DNA of 5,980 nt from an uncultured Traorella sp. (GCA_945938205.1 CAMEUL010000096.1:1-5980), one strand, 5' to 3'. Counted from the stretch's first letter, positions 1 to 5,928 are shown. Notes: generated by a model not told the origin, from the letters alone. Translations and numbers: made by a program.

Positions 1-1
1 T

Positions 2-79
2 GATTATTCAAGACCGATCGGTGTTTTATTTGCAAACAAAACCTGCTTTGAAGATGTTTTAAAGGTGATTGAGGGATGA
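2..79 (+). CDS. C-terminal end of an unidentified protein (5' truncated)
   Basis: Frame 2 is open from the window edge to the TGA at 77-79 and encodes 25 residues, ending in FEDVLKVIEG. Support is indirect: the frame is open to the edge, and its stop overlaps the ATG of the next gene in an ATGA arrangement (76-79) typical of translationally coupled operon genes. The AAAGGTGA at 61-68 inside its last codons serves as the ribosome binding site of the downstream gene. In Bacillus the gene upstream of this region would be tatD, but the tail does not resemble the usual TatD C-terminus. I do not recognise the family; the pattern (hydrophobic strand PIGVLFAN, then a helix) would suit the end of an alpha/beta domain. 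Confidence 0.6.
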   Translation, partial: DYSRPIGVLFANKTCFEDVLKVIEG

Positions 80-603
80 ATCGTTTTTGGGGGCATTTGA
101 CCACCATAACCCGTCATAAGCTACTTGTTGGAAAACTATGCTTTGATTGCGGATTGTATAAACAGGGGCTGCTTCATGATCTTTCGAAATATTCATGGGT
201 GGAATTTTCCAGCGGTGTGAAATATTTCCAGGGAAATAGAAGCCCGATCGATAAAGAAAAAGAAGTGATAGGTTATTCAAAAGGCTGGCTGCATCATAAA
301 GGACGGAATCCTCATCATTGGGAATATTGGATCGATGGTTCACGCCAGGGAATCTATGGGACAAAAATTCCAGAAAAGTTTATCGTGGAAATGTTTTGTG
401 ACCGAGTAGCAGCCACCCAGATCTATCATCCTGAAAGAAAAGATACAAAGGGTGCGCTAGAGTATTTTATGTTGAATCAACATAATTACTGTATGCATGA
501 AGAAAGCAAAAAACTGCTGTATAAGCTTCTGGAAATGTATGCCGAACAAGGATGGGAGGCTACTGTCAGAACTATTAAAAAGGATATTTTAATCAATAAA
601 TAA
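76..603 (+). CDS. DUF5662 family protein, HD-like putative metalloprotein
   Basis: A complete 175-residue soluble protein with no signal peptide or membrane segment. I recognise the DUF5662 pattern: GLYKQGLLHDLSKYS at about 26-40, the GYSKGWLHHKGRNPHHWEYW region at about 66-85, and a later FCDRVAA. Candidate metal ligands are H14, H34-D35, H73/H74, H80/H81 and D109. This order (H...HD...H...H...D) resembles HD-domain phosphohydrolases, so a metal-dependent hydrolase is a reasonable inference, but no substrate is known to me. Database entries sometimes call such proteins catalase; nothing here supports that. The start is well placed: AAGGTG at 62-67 lies 8 nt upstream of the ATG, which overlaps the previous stop as ATGA. 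The protein is probably co-translated with the upstream gene, and the unit ends at the terminator at 605-640. Confidence 0.85.
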   Translation: MNRFWGHLTTITRHKLLVGKLCFDCGLYKQGLLHDLSKYSWVEFSSGVKYFQGNRSPIDKEKEVIGYSKGWLHHKGRNPHHWEYWIDGSRQGIYGTKIPEKFIVEMFCDRVAATQIYHPERKDTKGALEYFMLNQHNYCMHEESKKLLYKLLEMYAEQGWEATVRTIKKDILINK

Positions 604-604
604 G

Positions 605-640
605 AAAAAAAAGTCATCAGTAATGAGGACTTTTTTTCTT
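605..640 (+). terminator. Intrinsic terminator after the DUF5662 gene
   Basis: Two bases past the TAA stop, an A-tract plus GTC (605-615) pairs with GAC plus seven T (628-637). Inside, TCA/TGA (617-619/624-626) can extend the stem beyond an A-G mismatch and close a GTAA loop (620-623). The 3' T-run fits a Rho-independent terminator. Because the left arm is an A-run, the hairpin could also work in the reverse direction, but no converging gene lies opposite it. Confidence 0.85.
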
Positions 641-662
641 GAATTCACCAAAAAGTGATGAA

Positions 663-676
663 TACAAACGCTTTCA
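663..676 (+). promoter_or_regulatory. Possible cre (CcpA) site upstream of the 3D-domain gene
   Basis: TACAAACGCTTTCA matches the catabolite-response consensus TGWAARCGYTWNCW at 12 of 14 positions; the second and third positions differ. The central AAACGCTTT core is intact. It lies about 80 bp upstream of the predicted -10 of the 3D-domain gene. That is farther than a simple steric repressor site and within the range where CcpA can activate or act from a distance. Low-GC spacers produce such matches by chance, so this is only a candidate. Confidence 0.3.
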
Positions 677-718
677 TAGGGATAAACTAGTCATTGAGAG
701 TGCCTTTTTTTGAAAATT

Positions 719-748
719 TTGGGAAAAATAAAAAAACTGTGCTATACT
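719..748 (+). promoter_or_regulatory. Promoter of the 3D-domain lipoprotein gene (extended -10)
   Basis: TATACT at 743-748 is preceded by TGC (740-742), giving a TGnTATACT extended -10 for the housekeeping sigma factor. A weak -35, TTGGGA (719-724), lies 18 nt upstream. Transcription should start near 755, leaving a leader of only about 18 nt that holds the ribosome binding site. The preceding terminator at 605-640 makes a new promoter necessary here. Confidence 0.7.
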
Positions 749-762
749 TTCTACGTTTTAAA

Positions 763-770
763 AAGGAGGT
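763..770 (+). promoter_or_regulatory. Strong but closely spaced RBS of the 3D-domain gene
   Basis: AAGGAGGT is a near-perfect Shine-Dalgarno sequence, but only 4 nt separate AGGAGG (764-769) from the ATG at 774, shorter than the usual 6-9. No alternative in-frame ATG nearby keeps a full signal peptide, so the ATG at 774 is retained. Confidence 0.75.
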
Positions 771-773
771 TTT

Positions 774-1580
774 ATGCGAAAAAGAAACCGATTGATTAAA
801 ATGATATTGATGTTCTCAATGCTTTGCGGATGTTCAACCGTAGGTACTCATGATGAACTCATTCTTCGTCAGAATGTTCTTGACATGAAAACATTGACAA
901 CTCAAACAATAGTGGAAACAAAGGAAATAGGCACAATGCCTGCCATGATTTATGCCGATTATGAAGAAGGTATGGATGGCATCTATTGGATAGCTTCTTA
1001 TGTGGAAGGAAAGCTTGCCACTGTTACTCAGGAATATATGGTAACAACAGACAGTGATGGAAATGAGATTGCCAAAACGCCAGTGATTGGCTCTCGTGTA
1101 GAAACGGAAGCGATTCCTCCTAAAATGCAATTTGGAGGAAGTGTGAGCGTAGGAAGTGAATTTTATCCAACAATGCTTACATATGGTGTGGATTGTGTCG
1201 GATGTAATATGTGGGGAGAAGGATTTGGAGGAACCAGTGCAGGAATTACTGTAGGCCTTCATTCCGTGCGTCAGCCTAATGGAGCAATGAAAGATGGAAT
1301 CACCTATGGTGGTTACTATATCGTGGCTGCGGATCCTAGTATTCCGCTTTGCTCCATTCTGAGTATTTCAAATCATGGGTTTTCTGGAGAAGGATTGTCT
1401 CCGGATGTGCCATTTAAGGCTATCGTATTAGATCGAGGTGGTGGAATTCGTGGCAATGTCCTGGATCTTTTCAAAGGAAGTCAGTCCAACTACAACATCT
1501 CCAACAATCGTCATGCCAATACAAAGGTTGTGATTGAGCGTGTCGGTGGAAGAGATGGCAAGAACGCCTGTAAATTATAA
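774..1580 (+). CDS. YabE-like lipoprotein with G5-like region and 3D domain
   Basis: A complete 268-residue predicted envelope protein, probably acting on peptidoglycan outside the membrane. Residues 1-20 form a short signal peptide: RKRNR, a hydrophobic stretch, then LCGC, where C20 could be the lipidated cysteine (C at -2 is unusual for a lipobox). Residues about 45-121 resemble a single divergent G5 domain, a weak call. Residues about 131-257 are a 3D domain: TYGVDCVGC, TSAGI, then the three family aspartates in AADPS (D187), VLDRGGGI (D220) and VLDLF (D231). The 3D domain shares the double-psi barrel fold of MltA lytic transglycosylases, so glycan-strand cleavage is plausible but unproven. 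It lies directly upstream of rnmV, where Bacillus has yabE, but lacks YabE's repeated DUF348 modules. It has its own promoter and terminator, so it is monocistronic. Confidence 0.85.
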   Translation: MRKRNRLIKMILMFSMLCGCSTVGTHDELILRQNVLDMKTLTTQTIVETKEIGTMPAMIYADYEEGMDGIYWIASYVEGKLATVTQEYMVTTDSDGNEIAKTPVIGSRVETEAIPPKMQFGGSVSVGSEFYPTMLTYGVDCVGCNMWGEGFGGTSAGITVGLHSVRQPNGAMKDGITYGGYYIVAADPSIPLCSILSISNHGFSGEGLSPDVPFKAIVLDRGGGIRGNVLDLFKGSQSNYNISNNRHANTKVVIERVGGRDGKNACKL

Positions 1581-1604
1581 GAAAGATGAAAGTCTTTCTT
1601 TTTT
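1579..1604 (+). terminator. Intrinsic terminator overlapping the stop of the 3D-domain gene
   Basis: AAGAAAGA (1579-1586) pairs with TCTTTCTT (1593-1600) around a TGAAAG loop, and the T-run continues to 1604. The stem begins within the TAA stop codon (1578-1580). The stem is A-T rich, so some readthrough into rnmV is possible. Its T-tract occupies the place where a -35 for rnmV would lie. Confidence 0.75.
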
Positions 1605-1618
1605 ATTATGTTGAAATT

Positions 1619-1627
1619 TGTTAGAAT
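1619..1627 (+). promoter_or_regulatory. Extended -10 promoter for rnmV, giving a leaderless transcript
   Basis: TGTTAGAAT is an extended -10 (TGn plus TAGAAT at 1622-1627). The -35 region (1599-1604) is only the T-run of the upstream terminator, so recognition would depend on the TGn motif. The usual start point, 7 nt after the last -10 base, is 1634, which is the A of the rnmV ATG. Confidence 0.6.
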
Positions 1628-1633
1628 AGAATT

Positions 1634-2209
1634 ATGAAAATCAAAGAAATCATCGTGGTCGAAGGAAAAAATGATACACAAAAACTTCAGCGTTTTTTTG
1701 ATTGTGACACGATAGAAACACAAGGCACGCATTTAAGTCAGAATACACTGAAACTTATTCAAGAGGTGCAAAAGAAAAGAGGCATTATCATTTTTACGGA
1801 TCCGGATTCACCAGGAGAAAAAATACGACAAACGATCAACTCAAAAATAGATGGATGCAAAAATGCTTTCATTGACAAGGAAAAAGCGAGAACATCCAAA
1901 AAAGTTGGTGTTGAACATGCTTCAAAAGAAGAACTTGAAAAATCACTGTCTCACTTATTGACTTATACAACGGATATAAAAGAAAGCCTTCAATGGCATG
2001 AATTTTTGGAACTTGGACTTAGTGGCAAAACGGACAGTTCCAAAAAAAGAAGAAAATTAGAAGCTTATCTGCATATTGGAAAAAGCAATGCTAAGACTTT
2101 GTTTAAGCGGCTGAATATGATGCAATGCACACAAAAAGAATGTTTTGAAATATTGGAGGAAAAGGATGAAGGTAATTGCAACGCCATCACGGACGAAAGA
2201 AATCCTTGA
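1634..2209 (+). CDS. rnmV: Ribonuclease M5 (5S rRNA maturation)
   Basis: A 191-residue cytoplasmic endonuclease that trims precursor 5S rRNA to its mature ends, in Bacillus with the help of ribosomal protein L18. The N-terminal Toprim domain is clear: IIVVEGKND with catalytic E10, TIETQGTHL, and IIIFTDPDSPGEKIR with D56 and D58. GVEHAS (92-97) leads into the C-terminal domain, which ends in LHIGKSNAKTLFKRLNMM (about 146-163) as in the Bacillus enzyme. Length is close to the Bacillus protein. The first Toprim strand begins right at M1, so the start is firm, yet no Shine-Dalgarno sequence precedes it and the predicted transcript starts at the ATG. The last 14 codons and the stop run past the rsmA start (44-nt overlap), giving a polar tail unlikely to be structurally important. 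Confidence 0.95.
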   Translation: MKIKEIIVVEGKNDTQKLQRFFDCDTIETQGTHLSQNTLKLIQEVQKKRGIIIFTDPDSPGEKIRQTINSKIDGCKNAFIDKEKARTSKKVGVEHASKEELEKSLSHLLTYTTDIKESLQWHEFLELGLSGKTDSSKKRRKLEAYLHIGKSNAKTLFKRLNMMQCTQKECFEILEEKDEGNCNAITDERNP

Positions 2210-3032
2210 AAAATTTGATCTGACTGCCAAAAAGAATTATGGGCAGAATTTTTTGGTAGAACCCGGAATTGTATCAAAGATCGCATCTCATGCGATCATG
2301 TCCGATCACTGCGTTGCTGTGGAAATTGGACCCGGAATTGGTGCTCTGACACAAATGCTGGCACAGAAAGCAAATAAAGTAATTGCTTATGAAATTGATG
2401 AACGTTTGCCTCAGGTACTGGCGTATTCATTGGAAGAATGTACGAATGTGGAAGTAGTTCTTCAGGATTTTATGGAAGTGGATCTCAAAGAATTGGTTTC
2501 ACGTTATCCAGATCAGGATGTAGTTATTGCAGCCAATCTTCCTTACTATATTACAACGCCGATCCTATTTAAGATCTTTGAATCAGAAGCGGATATCAAA
2601 CGGATCACAGTTATGATGCAGAAAGAGGTCGCAGATCGCTTTAGTGCACAAGTGAATACCAAGGATTACAATGCGCTTAGTGTCATCACACAATATAAAA
2701 CAACGGTGAAACAGGTAGTAAAGGTTCCGCGAAATGTTTTTAATCCAAAACCAAATGTGGATTCTGCAGTTTTGCAGTTTGAGTTTAAGGAAAAAGATGA
2801 AAGTATTCAGGAAGAACTTTTCTTTGAAATGATCAAAGCATGTTTTAAGCAGAGAAGAAAAACCATCCTCAATAACTTTGGCGAGTGGTTTGGGGATAAA
2901 GAAAAAGCCCGTGGAATCCTTCAGGATGTTTCCATAGATGAAAAGAGAAGAGCTGAAAGCTGCACATTGGAAGAATTTATCTGTTTATATAGGAGAATAG
3001 AACATGATTACATTTGCAAGAGCGAAAATTAA
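2166..3032 (+). CDS. rsmA: 16S rRNA (A1518/A1519) dimethyltransferase RsmA (KsgA)
   Basis: A 288-residue SAM-dependent enzyme that dimethylates two adjacent adenines in helix 45 of 16S rRNA late in 30S assembly. Visible motifs are IATPSRTKEIL at the N-terminus, KKNYGQNFL (22-30), SAM-binding motif I VEIGPGIGALT (52-62), acidic E76 in YEID, the catalytic NLPYY (124-128), MQKEVADR (151-158), FNPKPNVDSAV (192-202) and FKQRRKT (227-233). I chose the ATG at 2166 over the in-frame ATG at 2145 because GGAGG (2155-2159) sits 6 nt upstream and because homologues begin at MxxIATPxRTKEIL. Its ribosome binding site and first 14 codons lie within the end of rnmV, and its last 10 codons overlap the start of ispE, so translation of the three genes is probably coupled. 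Confidence 0.97.
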   Translation: MKVIATPSRTKEILEKFDLTAKKNYGQNFLVEPGIVSKIASHAIMSDHCVAVEIGPGIGALTQMLAQKANKVIAYEIDERLPQVLAYSLEECTNVEVVLQDFMEVDLKELVSRYPDQDVVIAANLPYYITTPILFKIFESEADIKRITVMMQKEVADRFSAQVNTKDYNALSVITQYKTTVKQVVKVPRNVFNPKPNVDSAVLQFEFKEKDESIQEELFFEMIKACFKQRRKTILNNFGEWFGDKEKARGILQDVSIDEKRRAESCTLEEFICLYRRIEHDYICKSEN

Positions 3033-3858
3033 TGCTGCCCTGAATGTCGTAAGAAGACGTGAAGATGGGTATCATGAACTGGAAATGGTGATGCTTCCTC
3101 TTACCTTGTGTGATGACATCCGTATTGACTTCAGTCATCATGACTGGTTTACATGGAATCTGAAGTATCGCATCAATGGGAAAAATACCATTATGAAAGC
3201 TGTACAGTGTATGCGGGAAACGTATGGCATCAATGAGCATTTTAGGATCCATGTGCATAAAAGGATTCCCACACAGGCTGGGCTGGCAGGAGGAAGTGCT
3301 GACGCAGCAGCCATTATGTTGGCAATTCGTGACATGTGTCAGATAGAAGCCAGTGATGAAGAAATCGCTCAGTTATCCAAGCAGATTGGAGCAGATGTAC
3401 CATTCTGTGTCATGTCGAAACCAAGCATCGTTAAAGGTATTGGAGAAAAGATCGAACCATTTGAAATGAATTGTGATTTCGATATCCTGCTTTTAAAACC
3501 GATGAAAGGAGTATCTACAAAGGAATGCTTTGAATCCATCCGATTTGAAAACTGTATTCATCCGAATGTCAATGAAGTAAAAGAATGTCTTGAAAATAAT
3601 GAATTTGAAAAACTGGCAGACTGTGTAGGAAATACTTTGGAAGAACCTGCTTTCCGTTTGGTCCCTGAAATTCAAAAGGCTAAAGAAGATCTGAAGCAAA
3701 GAGGGTTTGAAGTCGTCTGTATGTCAGGGAGCGGTTCATGCCTGTTTGCTTTGACAAGAAAACCGGAACTGATCGAAAAATTTCTGACAGATAAACAGTA
3801 TTCGGAGTGGTTTTCCTATAAATGTAAAGTTTTCCATAAAGATAATGAAAGAAGTTAA
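3004..3858 (+). CDS. ispE: 4-diphosphocytidyl-2-C-methyl-D-erythritol kinase
   Basis: A 284-residue GHMP-family kinase that phosphorylates the 2-hydroxyl of CDP-methylerythritol, the fourth step of the non-mevalonate (MEP) isoprenoid pathway. Evidence is FARAKINAALNV with K8, DGYHEL (21-26), the ATP-binding glycine loop PTQAGLAGGSADAAA (89-103), GADVPFC (129-135) with the presumed catalytic base D131, GIGEKIEP (145-152), and the C-terminal GHMP motif MSGSGSCLF (240-248). Its length is normal for the family. AGGAG at 2991-2995 is 8 nt before the ATG, and the gene begins 29 nt inside rsmA. Its presence implies use of the MEP rather than the mevalonate route. No terminator is evident in the 58 nt after its stop, so readthrough into the next unit is possible. 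Confidence 0.96.
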   Translation: MITFARAKINAALNVVRRREDGYHELEMVMLPLTLCDDIRIDFSHHDWFTWNLKYRINGKNTIMKAVQCMRETYGINEHFRIHVHKRIPTQAGLAGGSADAAAIMLAIRDMCQIEASDEEIAQLSKQIGADVPFCVMSKPSIVKGIGEKIEPFEMNCDFDILLLKPMKGVSTKECFESIRFENCIHPNVNEVKECLENNEFEKLADCVGNTLEEPAFRLVPEIQKAKEDLKQRGFEVVCMSGSGSCLFALTRKPELIEKFLTDKQYSEWFSYKCKVFHKDNERS

Positions 3859-3867
3859 GAAAAAGAC

Positions 3868-3896
3868 TTTAAAATCAAGCTAATATTGGTTAAAAT
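3868..3896 (+). promoter_or_regulatory. Promoter for the glmU-like/prs/DUF1622 unit
   Basis: In the 58-nt gap after ispE, TTTAAA (3868-3873) and TAAAAT (3891-3896) are separated by 17 nt, fitting a housekeeping promoter with a 4/6 -35 and a 5/6 -10. Transcription would start near 3903, giving another very short leader before the ribosome binding site at 3908-3913. The region is A+T-rich, so the -35 in particular could be chance. Confidence 0.55.
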
Positions 3897-3916
3897 AGAT
3901 AGGGTAAAAGGAGAAC

Positions 3917-4561
3917 ATGAAAATGACAACAGATAAATTCAGCAATGTTCAGTTTTTGGATGTAAACAGAGTTTTGGTGGATGATGAGGTTGAAATTGGT
4001 GAAGGAACGATTATTTATCCGAATGTTACCTTATTAGGAAAAACAAAGATTGGCAAGAACTGCAAGATTTTGCCAAACTGTTTTTTTGAAAATGCAGTCA
4101 TTGGAGATAATGTTACCATTGATTCAACCAAGATCAGCGACAGTGAAGTGATGGATGGAACAACCGTTGGCCCATTTGCACATTTAAGAAATCATACTAT
4201 TGTTCATAAGAACTGTCGTATTGGTAATTTTGTGGAATTCAAGAACTGTAATTTTGGTGAAGGAAGCAAATGTGCTCATCTGACTTATCTTGGAGACAGC
4301 GAAGTTGGAGAACACGTGAATATTGGCTCTGGAGTTGTGACAGTCAATTATGATGGAAAGAACAAATTCAAAACAAAGATTGGAAATCATGCTTTTATCG
4401 GAAGTAATGTAAATATCATTGCACCTGTAACCATCGGCGACAATGCCTTGCTGGCAGCAGGTTCAACGATTACTGAAGATGTGAATGATGGTGCAATGGG
4501 AATTGCCCGTTCACGTCAGGTAAACAAAGAAGATTTTGGAAGAAAGTATTTAAGTAAATAG
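3917..4561 (+). CDS. GlmU-type acetyltransferase, acetyltransferase half only
   Basis: A 214-residue left-handed beta-helix protein equivalent to the C-terminal half of GlmU, which acetylates glucosamine-1-phosphate with acetyl-CoA for UDP-GlcNAc synthesis. Hexapeptide repeats run from about 25 to 185. Residues matching the E. coli active site are present: R91 (GPFAHLRN), K109 (NFVEFKN), H121 and Y124 (AHLTYLGD), N144 (NYDG), K150, S163 and R198 (IARSRQVNK). The match to Bacillus GlmU begins at the first coil (VQFLDVNRVLV); the N-terminal uridyltransferase with its LxxGxGTRM loop is absent. Intact ispE lies just upstream, so the gene is not a fragment within this window. AAGGAGA (3908-3914) is only 2 nt from the ATG at 3917 but 8 nt from the ATG at 3923, so codon 3 may be the true start. 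Prs follows after 18 nt. Confidence 0.9.
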   Translation: MKMTTDKFSNVQFLDVNRVLVDDEVEIGEGTIIYPNVTLLGKTKIGKNCKILPNCFFENAVIGDNVTIDSTKISDSEVMDGTTVGPFAHLRNHTIVHKNCRIGNFVEFKNCNFGEGSKCAHLTYLGDSEVGEHVNIGSGVVTVNYDGKNKFKTKIGNHAFIGSNVNIIAPVTIGDNALLAAGSTITEDVNDGAMGIARSRQVNKEDFGRKYLSK

Positions 4562-4579
4562 TAGGGGGAAGAGAATAAC

Positions 4580-5533
4580 ATGGTGAAGGATACAGTAATT
4601 TTCGCATTAACATCAAGTGTTGATCTCGCAAATGAGATTGCAGAACAGTTAGGCATCCCATTGGGAAGTTGTGATGTTCGTCATTTCGCAGATGGAGAAA
4701 TTTTAGTACAGCTTGGAGAAAGCGTACGTGGAAAAAGAGTGTATATCGTACAGTCAACCTGCAATCCTGTTTCCAGCAATCTGATGGAACTTTTGATTGC
4801 CATTGATGCCTGCAAACGTGCAAGTGCATCATTCATTACGGCTGTAATTCCATATTTCGGATATGCACGTCAGGACAGAAAAGCACGTCCAAGACAGCCA
4901 ATCACTTCAAAACTGGTGGCATCTCTTCTTGAAAGAGCCGGTGCTAACCGAGTAATTACGATGGAACTGCATGCAACACAGATCCAGGGATTCTTTGATA
5001 TCCCAGCAGATGATATTTCTACCTTGCCTATTATTGCAGACTATTTCCAGAAAAAGAATCTGGAAAATTTAGTTGTTGTTTCTCCAGACCATGGTGGAAC
5101 AACTCGTGCAAGAGCTCTTGCAGAAAGACTTCATGCGCCAATTGCAATTATTGACAAAAGACGTCCTCGTCCAAATGTAGCGGAAGCTATGAATATCATT
5201 GGAGATGTTGAAGGCAAAAATGTTATTATTATCGATGATATTGTAGATACAGCAGGAACCTTGGTTGCAGGAATTAATCTGTTGTATGAAATGGGAGCTA
5301 AATCCGTTTATGCTTCCTGTGCACATGGTGTATTATCCGGTCCTGCCATCGAACGACTCAAAGATTCAAAAATTGTGGAATTCATTTGTACCAATACCAT
5401 TCCACAATCAGAAAAGAAAGCTCAACTCGACAAAATGAAAGTGTTATCTGTAGGAAAACTTTTAGGACAGATTATCAAAGGTATGGAAGAAAACAGATCT
5501 GTCAGCGAAGTATTACAGGCTTATAATAATTAA
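4580..5533 (+). CDS. prs: Ribose-phosphate pyrophosphokinase (PRPP synthase)
   Basis: A 317-residue class I PRPP synthase that transfers pyrophosphate from ATP to ribose-5-phosphate, feeding purine, pyrimidine, NAD, histidine and tryptophan synthesis. Motifs in order are FADGE (36-40), IPYFGYARQDRK (90-101) for ATP binding, H131 (MELHATQIQGFFD), VVSPDHGGTTRAR (166-178), the catalytic flexible loop KRRPRPN (193-199), and the PRPP motif VIIIDDIVDTAGT (215-227) that binds ribose phosphate. The sequence closely follows the Bacillus enzyme and the length is standard. A purine-rich AGGGGGAAGAG (4563-4573) provides the ribosome binding site, somewhat far (about 11 nt) from the ATG if the G-run is used. 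No promoter is seen in the 18-nt gap from the GlmU-like gene, so the two are likely cotranscribed, as glmU and prs are in Bacillus. Confidence 0.98.
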   Translation: MVKDTVIFALTSSVDLANEIAEQLGIPLGSCDVRHFADGEILVQLGESVRGKRVYIVQSTCNPVSSNLMELLIAIDACKRASASFITAVIPYFGYARQDRKARPRQPITSKLVASLLERAGANRVITMELHATQIQGFFDIPADDISTLPIIADYFQKKNLENLVVVSPDHGGTTRARALAERLHAPIAIIDKRRPRPNVAEAMNIIGDVEGKNVIIIDDIVDTAGTLVAGINLLYEMGAKSVYASCAHGVLSGPAIERLKDSKIVEFICTNTIPQSEKKAQLDKMKVLSVGKLLGQIIKGMEENRSVSEVLQAYNN

Positions 5534-5535
5534 TT

Positions 5536-5928
5536 ATGTTATATTTATTAACTGCTGGCACAACGGATCATATTGCTTTCTTTGAACAAATCGTTGAAGC
5601 CATTGTCCCTGAAGTTATTGGTATTATTGAACTGATGGGAATTATAGTCATTATTGTCGGATCTATTAAAGCCTTCTATATGTATGGAAGAAGTCTTTTC
5701 AGACATGCACATTATCCTATTAAACTTTCATTGGGGAATTCTTTGGCCTTAGGTCTTGAATTTAAAATGGGAGCGGAAATTTTAAAAACAGTTACGATTC
5801 GTACATTAGATGAAATTACCATTTTGGGTGCAATTATTGTACTTCGTGCGTTATTATCTATCCTGATTCACTATGAAGTGAAAAACGAAAAGGAACACAA
5901 TCAGGATCTTTCAGAAATTGATTTCTAA
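5536..5928 (+). CDS. DUF1622 family small integral membrane protein
   Basis: A 130-residue membrane protein of unknown function. I recognise DUF1622 from the C-terminal block NSLALGLEFKMGAEILKTV (about 68-86) followed by LDEITILGAIIVLRALLSIL (91-110). Predicted membrane segments are about 26-50, about 65-83 (less hydrophobic, with E75 and K77) and about 93-114. The tail (115-130) is charged and presumably cytoplasmic. Basic residues K45, R52, R56 and H57 follow the first segment. The ATG lies 2 nt after the prs stop and no Shine-Dalgarno sequence is visible; the nearest AGG (5517-5519) is too far. Translation by ribosomes finishing prs is therefore likely. DUF1622 has no known role in PRPP metabolism, and I infer none from adjacency. 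Confidence 0.8.
   Translation: MLYLLTAGTTDHIAFFEQIVEAIVPEVIGIIELMGIIVIIVGSIKAFYMYGRSLFRHAHYPIKLSLGNSLALGLEFKMGAEILKTVTIRTLDEITILGAIIVLRALLSILIHYEVKNEKEHNQDLSEIDF

Noticed and set aside
645..658. TCAC...GTGA mini-hairpin in the spacer after the first terminator
   Set aside because: A four-pair stem in A+T-rich DNA is expected by chance, and no T-tract or regulatory context supports it.
1194..1205. CxxC pair in the 3D-domain protein as a possible redox or metal site
   Set aside because: A C-x-G-C motif at this position is common in 3D domains such as YocH-type proteins, so it is not unusual here.
834..1262. Long open frame on the minus strand, and similar antisense frames inside the other genes
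   Set aside because: They lie opposite well-supported genes, lack ribosome binding sites I can see, and show no recognisable family; they are coding shadows.
2145..2165. Upstream in-frame ATG that would lengthen RsmA by 7 residues
   Set aside because: The extra residues would lie upstream of and across the GGAGG at 2155-2159, which is correctly placed for 2166, and homologues start at the MxxIATP motif.
3859..3916. Remnant of a GlmU uridyltransferase domain upstream of the acetyltransferase
   Set aside because: The 58 nt are too short and hold a promoter-like sequence and RBS; the bases before them encode an intact IspE.
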